This document shows positions 15,743-17,750 of a stretch of 17,750 bases of DNA, in pieces. Position 1 is the first letter of the stretch; every line of letters begins with the position of its first letter. Made by a program: the position numbers and the translations under genes. The notes beneath the pieces were generated by a model. The model searched no databases, was not told the DNA's origin, and saw only the letters and a program-made list of their open reading frames with translations. The DNA is taken from assembly GCA_019314155.1 (NCBI GenBank), contig JAFCZV010000007.1:1-17750 (forward strand). The letters are read 5' to 3'. The DNA comes from Deltaproteobacteria bacterium. GTDB lineage: Bacteria > Desulfobacterota > Desulfobacteria > Desulfobacterales > UBA11574.

Positions 15743-16021
15743 ATGAACAGATCCGACTTGATTAACTCACTCAAGGATAAAGTGGAGCTCAGCAGAAAAG
15801 ACGCTGGAAAAGTTGTTGACACGTTTTTCGACGCATTAAAAAAAACGTTGTCAAAGGGCGATCGGGTTGAAATTAGGGGTTTTGGCAGTTTTTCCGTAAA
15901 AAGTTACAAGCCGTATGTCGGACGAAACCCGAAAACCGGCGAACAGATTAATGTAACCTCCAAAAAATTACCCTTCTTCAAGGTCGGTAAAGAGTTAAAG
16001 GAGAAGGTGGACAAACCATAA
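15743..16021 (+). CDS. HU/IHF-family DNA-binding protein
   Basis: The 92-aa protein has the family size of about 90. The N-terminal helices are MNRSDLINSLKDKVELSRKD. The beta-saddle is marked by GDRVEIRGFGSFSVKSY. The DNA-intercalating arm tip is GRNPKTGEQI, with the invariant Arg-Asn-Pro. The C-terminal helix is LPFFKVGKELKEKV. It binds and bends DNA as a dimer and helps compact the nucleoid. VEIRGFGSF leans toward IHF-beta-like proteins, but HU and IHF cannot be separated with confidence. A strong AAGGAG lies 6 to 7 nt before the ATG, and a promoter-like pair lies upstream. The stop codon is only 4 nt before tRNA-Val, so the two are probably co-transcribed. It is next to scpAB, another chromosome-organising pair. 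Confidence 0.95.
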   Translation: MNRSDLINSLKDKVELSRKDAGKVVDTFFDALKKTLSKGDRVEIRGFGSFSVKSYKPYVGRNPKTGEQINVTSKKLPFFKVGKELKEKVDKP

Positions 16022-16025
16022 TAAC

Positions 16026-16100
16026 GGGCGGTTAACTCAGCGGGAGAGTGCTACCTTCACACGGTAGAAGTCACTGGTTCAATCCCAGTACCGCCTACCA
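16026..16100 (+). tRNA. tRNA-Val, anticodon CAC
   Basis: The 75-nt sequence folds as a full cloverleaf. The acceptor stem is GGGCGGT with ACCGCCT, with a G-U pair at the first position. The D arm is ACTC/GAGT, the anticodon stem CTACC/GGTAG, and the loop TTCACAC carries CAC at 16058-16060. The variable loop is 5 nt, the T arm is ACTGG/CCAGT with loop TTCAATC, the discriminator is A, and CCA is encoded. It reads the Val codon GUG. It starts 4 nt after the HU-family stop. Confidence 0.95.
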
Positions 16101-16110
16101 ATGAAATCAA

Positions 16111-16143
16111 GGGGTTAGGGTTCATATCCAAGCCTTTTTTTTT
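16111..16143 (+). terminator. Putative imperfect intrinsic terminator after tRNA-Val
   Basis: An interrupted stem (AAGG with CCTT, TT with AA, GGG with TCC, around loop TTCATA) is followed directly by nine T residues (16135-16143). The stem is weak, but the position is right for the end of the HU-tRNA transcript, before the convergent cysQ gene. Confidence 0.45.
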
Positions 16144-16180
16144 GTGCTTGCAACCCGATTGTAACCCATGGATTGAAGAA

Positions 16181-17053
16181 TTACGGTGGATCATTGATTC
16201 TGGCGATAAACCATGGGTTCAACAGGTTTTTCTTATTGTACCGCAGGGGTTCATCCATATCATAGTTCAGGACGCTCCCCTGGGCCTGTTCCACGATGAC
16301 CTGACCGGCAGCCGTATCCCACTCCATGGTTGGTCCCAGCCTCGGATAAATATCTGCCCTCCCTTCAGCTACCAGGCACAGCTTTAAAGAGCTGCCGGCT
16401 GATATGAACTCCACCTGTTCATGTTTTTTTCGCATGGTTTCAATAAAAGCTTTGAGTTCATTTGTAGCATGAGAACGACTGCCCACGATGGTTATTTGTG
16501 AATCTTTTTTTTTAAAACGATGTTTATCATCCGGCAGTTTAATGGAACCATCCAGGATCGTCTCCAAAACGCCGGCCGGATCATTATTAAAGGGTCGGTC
16601 GGTGCTTAACGATAAAATGTCACTGCTATCCATCCGGTATGCGCCCAGTCCCTCAACTGCAAAATATAAAACATCCTTAACCGGAACATAAATCACCCCG
16701 AGGATCGGCCTGTTTTGATGTATCTGGGCGATATTCACCGTAAACTCATCATTTTTTTTGATAAATTCCTTGGTGCCGTCCAAAGGATCGACCATCCAGA
16801 AATATTCCCACCGGCGTCTCTGCTTATAAGAGGAGCTTTTCCCTTCCTCACTCAAAATCGGAAGGCGCTCACCGGTTAAGTCTGATAGGTGAGAAACAAT
16901 GATGCTATGGGAACGCTGATCCGCTTGGGTAAGTGGCGAATGATCGTCTTTATAGGAGATGTCAAAATTTTGATTATATACATCGAGAATAGCCCTGCCA
17001 GCGTCCTTTGCAGCCAATAATGCTATCAACAAGTAATACGTTAATTGATTCAT
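16181..17053 (-). CDS. cysQ: CysQ-type 3'(2'),5'-bisphosphate nucleotidase
   Basis: The 290-aa protein belongs to the inositol monophosphatase-like, Mg2+-dependent, Li+-sensitive phosphatase family. Metal-binding motifs are all visible: KDDHSPLTQADQRSH (35-49), LSEEG (67-71, Glu69 and Glu70), WMVDPLDGTKEF (86-97, Asp89 and Asp92) and EWDTAAG (244-250, Asp246). The wording SPLTQAD and DGTKEFI is typical of CysQ rather than inositol or fructose phosphatases. It hydrolyses PAP to AMP, removing the inhibitory by-product of PAPS use. It is about 40 residues longer than E. coli CysQ, partly through an inserted loop near 150-185. The N-terminus (YYLLIALLAAKDAG) is only mildly hydrophobic, part of the first helix. 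The gene starts 6 nt after the APS kinase stop, so it is in the same operon. No good ribosome site is seen. Confidence 0.92.
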   Translation of the reverse strand: MNQLTYYLLIALLAAKDAGRAILDVYNQNFDISYKDDHSPLTQADQRSHSIIVSHLSDLTGERLPILSEEGKSSSYKQRRRWEYFWMVDPLDGTKEFIKKNDEFTVNIAQIHQNRPILGVIYVPVKDVLYFAVEGLGAYRMDSSDILSLSTDRPFNNDPAGVLETILDGSIKLPDDKHRFKKKDSQITIVGSRSHATNELKAFIETMRKKHEQVEFISAGSSLKLCLVAEGRADIYPRLGPTMEWDTAAGQVIVEQAQGSVLNYDMDEPLRYNKKNLLNPWFIARINDPP

Positions 17054-17059
17054 TGTTAT

Positions 17060-17750
17060 TTAAATATATCCTTTCTGACCCAGCAGAAGCAGAATTTCCT
17101 GGGCAGCCTCATCAGGCGCCTGATCGGTGGTGTCGATTCTCAGTTCCGGTGTCTCTGGAATTTCATAGGGATCATCAACGCCGGTAAATCCCTTGATCAA
17201 ACCCGCCCGAGCCTTGGCATACATCCCTTTACGATCTCTTTTTTCCCATACTTCCAGAGGCGTGGATACGTGAATCTCAAAGAATCCGCCGTAAGTTTCT
17301 ATGTTGTTCCTGATTTCCAATCGAGTGGCATTATAGGGTGCTATAGGCGCACAAATGGCGATGCCTCGATTTTTGGTGATTTCACTGGAAACAAAGCCGA
17401 TGCGTCGAACATTGATATCTCTGTGTTCTTTTGAAAAACTCAGCTGGCTCGACAGATTCCGCCGCACAATATCGCCGTCCAGCAGGGTAACCGGTCGATC
17501 GCCTATTTCCAGAAAACGCGCATACAGCACCTTGGCAATGGTCGACTTCCCGGCACCTGAAAGTCCGGTCAGAAATACTGTAAAGCCCTGTTTGTCAGGA
17601 GACGGATATGCTTTTTTCAATTCCGCCGCAACCTCAGGAAACGTTGCCCATTCCGGTATGCTTCGCCCTGTTCTGATCCGTTCGCGAATATCAGAACTCG
17701 AAAAAGAAATATACTGTACGCCCTCGGAAATCTGATCTGCAGAACGGTAT
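17060..17750 (-). CDS. Bifunctional ATP sulfurylase-APS kinase (N-terminal part outside window)
   Basis: The frame is open to the right edge, and 229 residues are visible. The first about 43 (SADQISEGVQYISFSSSDIR, then EWATFPEVAAEL) are the C-terminal end of an ATP sulfurylase: the S-x-x-x-R-x-R, then PEW-x-x-x-PEV pattern of that family. From there the frame continues without a stop into a complete APS kinase: Walker A GLSGAGKST, DGDIVRRNLSSQL, EHRDINVRRIGFV, then KGFTGVDDPYEIP. The first domain makes APS from ATP and sulfate; the second phosphorylates it to PAPS. A TTG at 17620 could be misread as the start of a free CysC, but nothing suggests initiation there. The fusion order, sulfurylase then kinase, is known from Aquifex and some proteobacteria. 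cysQ follows after 6 nt. Confidence 0.9.
   Translation of the reverse strand, partial: YRSADQISEGVQYISFSSSDIRERIRTGRSIPEWATFPEVAAELKKAYPSPDKQGFTVFLTGLSGAGKSTIAKVLYARFLEIGDRPVTLLDGDIVRRNLSSQLSFSKEHRDINVRRIGFVSSEITKNRGIAICAPIAPYNATRLEIRNNIETYGGFFEIHVSTPLEVWEKRDRKGMYAKARAGLIKGFTGVDDPYEIPETPELRIDTTDQAPDEAAQEILLLLGQKGYI

Noticed and set aside
16080..16165. Possible attachment site at the 3' end of tRNA-Val
   Set aside because: There is no integrase gene, no repeated copy of the tRNA end and no mobile-element genes nearby; cysQ follows directly.
17060..17620. Stand-alone CysC starting at TTG 17620
   Set aside because: The same frame is open upstream to the window edge and encodes an ATP sulfurylase C-terminus, so this is a fusion protein.

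Overview
The window looks like a chromosomal core region of a Gram-negative member of the Desulfobacterota, most likely a Desulfobacterales-type relative of sulfate reducers. The clues are a lipid A/outer-membrane assembly operon, a type IV pilus PilC/PilS pair, a large DHH-CBS-nucleotidyltransferase fusion, and an ATP sulfurylase-APS kinase fusion. The lineage is inferred from gene content and protein style, not from a database match. Nearly all genes are recognisable housekeeping genes. There is no prophage, CRISPR array, toxin system or intact insertion sequence.

Minus strand, about 9617 down to 1: eight co-oriented genes. In transcription order they are pilC (type IV pilus platform), a PilS-like sensor kinase, lolC/E and lolD (lipoprotein release from the inner membrane), bamA (outer-membrane protein insertion), ompH/skp (periplasmic chaperone), lpxD (lipid A acylation) and fabZ, which runs off the left edge. 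From lolC/E to fabZ this is a classic envelope-biogenesis block: it exports lipoproteins, carries and inserts outer-membrane proteins, and acylates lipid A using the 3-hydroxyacyl-ACP pool shared with FabZ. BamA carries an extra N-terminal TolB-like domain. A 181-bp nearly palindromic MITE-like element sits between ompH and lpxD, and a solo copy of one of its ends lies upstream of ompH.

Between the two blocks, 9618-9921 is a divergent 304-bp intergenic region with no confident site. Plus strand, 9922 to 16100: the DHH-CBS-tRNA nucleotidyltransferase fusion, a rhomboid-unrelated M50 site-2-type membrane protease, trpS with a cysteine set that may bind an Fe-S cluster, scpA and scpB (SMC/condensin partners), a HU/IHF-family gene with its own promoter, and tRNA-Val(CAC) starting 4 nt after the HU stop codon. 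Themes are tRNA maturation and charging, and chromosome organisation.

Right end, minus strand, 17750 down to 16181: the C-terminal part of a bifunctional ATP sulfurylase-APS kinase (start outside the window), followed 6 nt later by a CysQ-type PAP phosphatase. Together they make PAPS and remove PAP. Dissimilatory sulfate reduction does not need PAPS, so this pair points to assimilation or to sulfation of a cell product.
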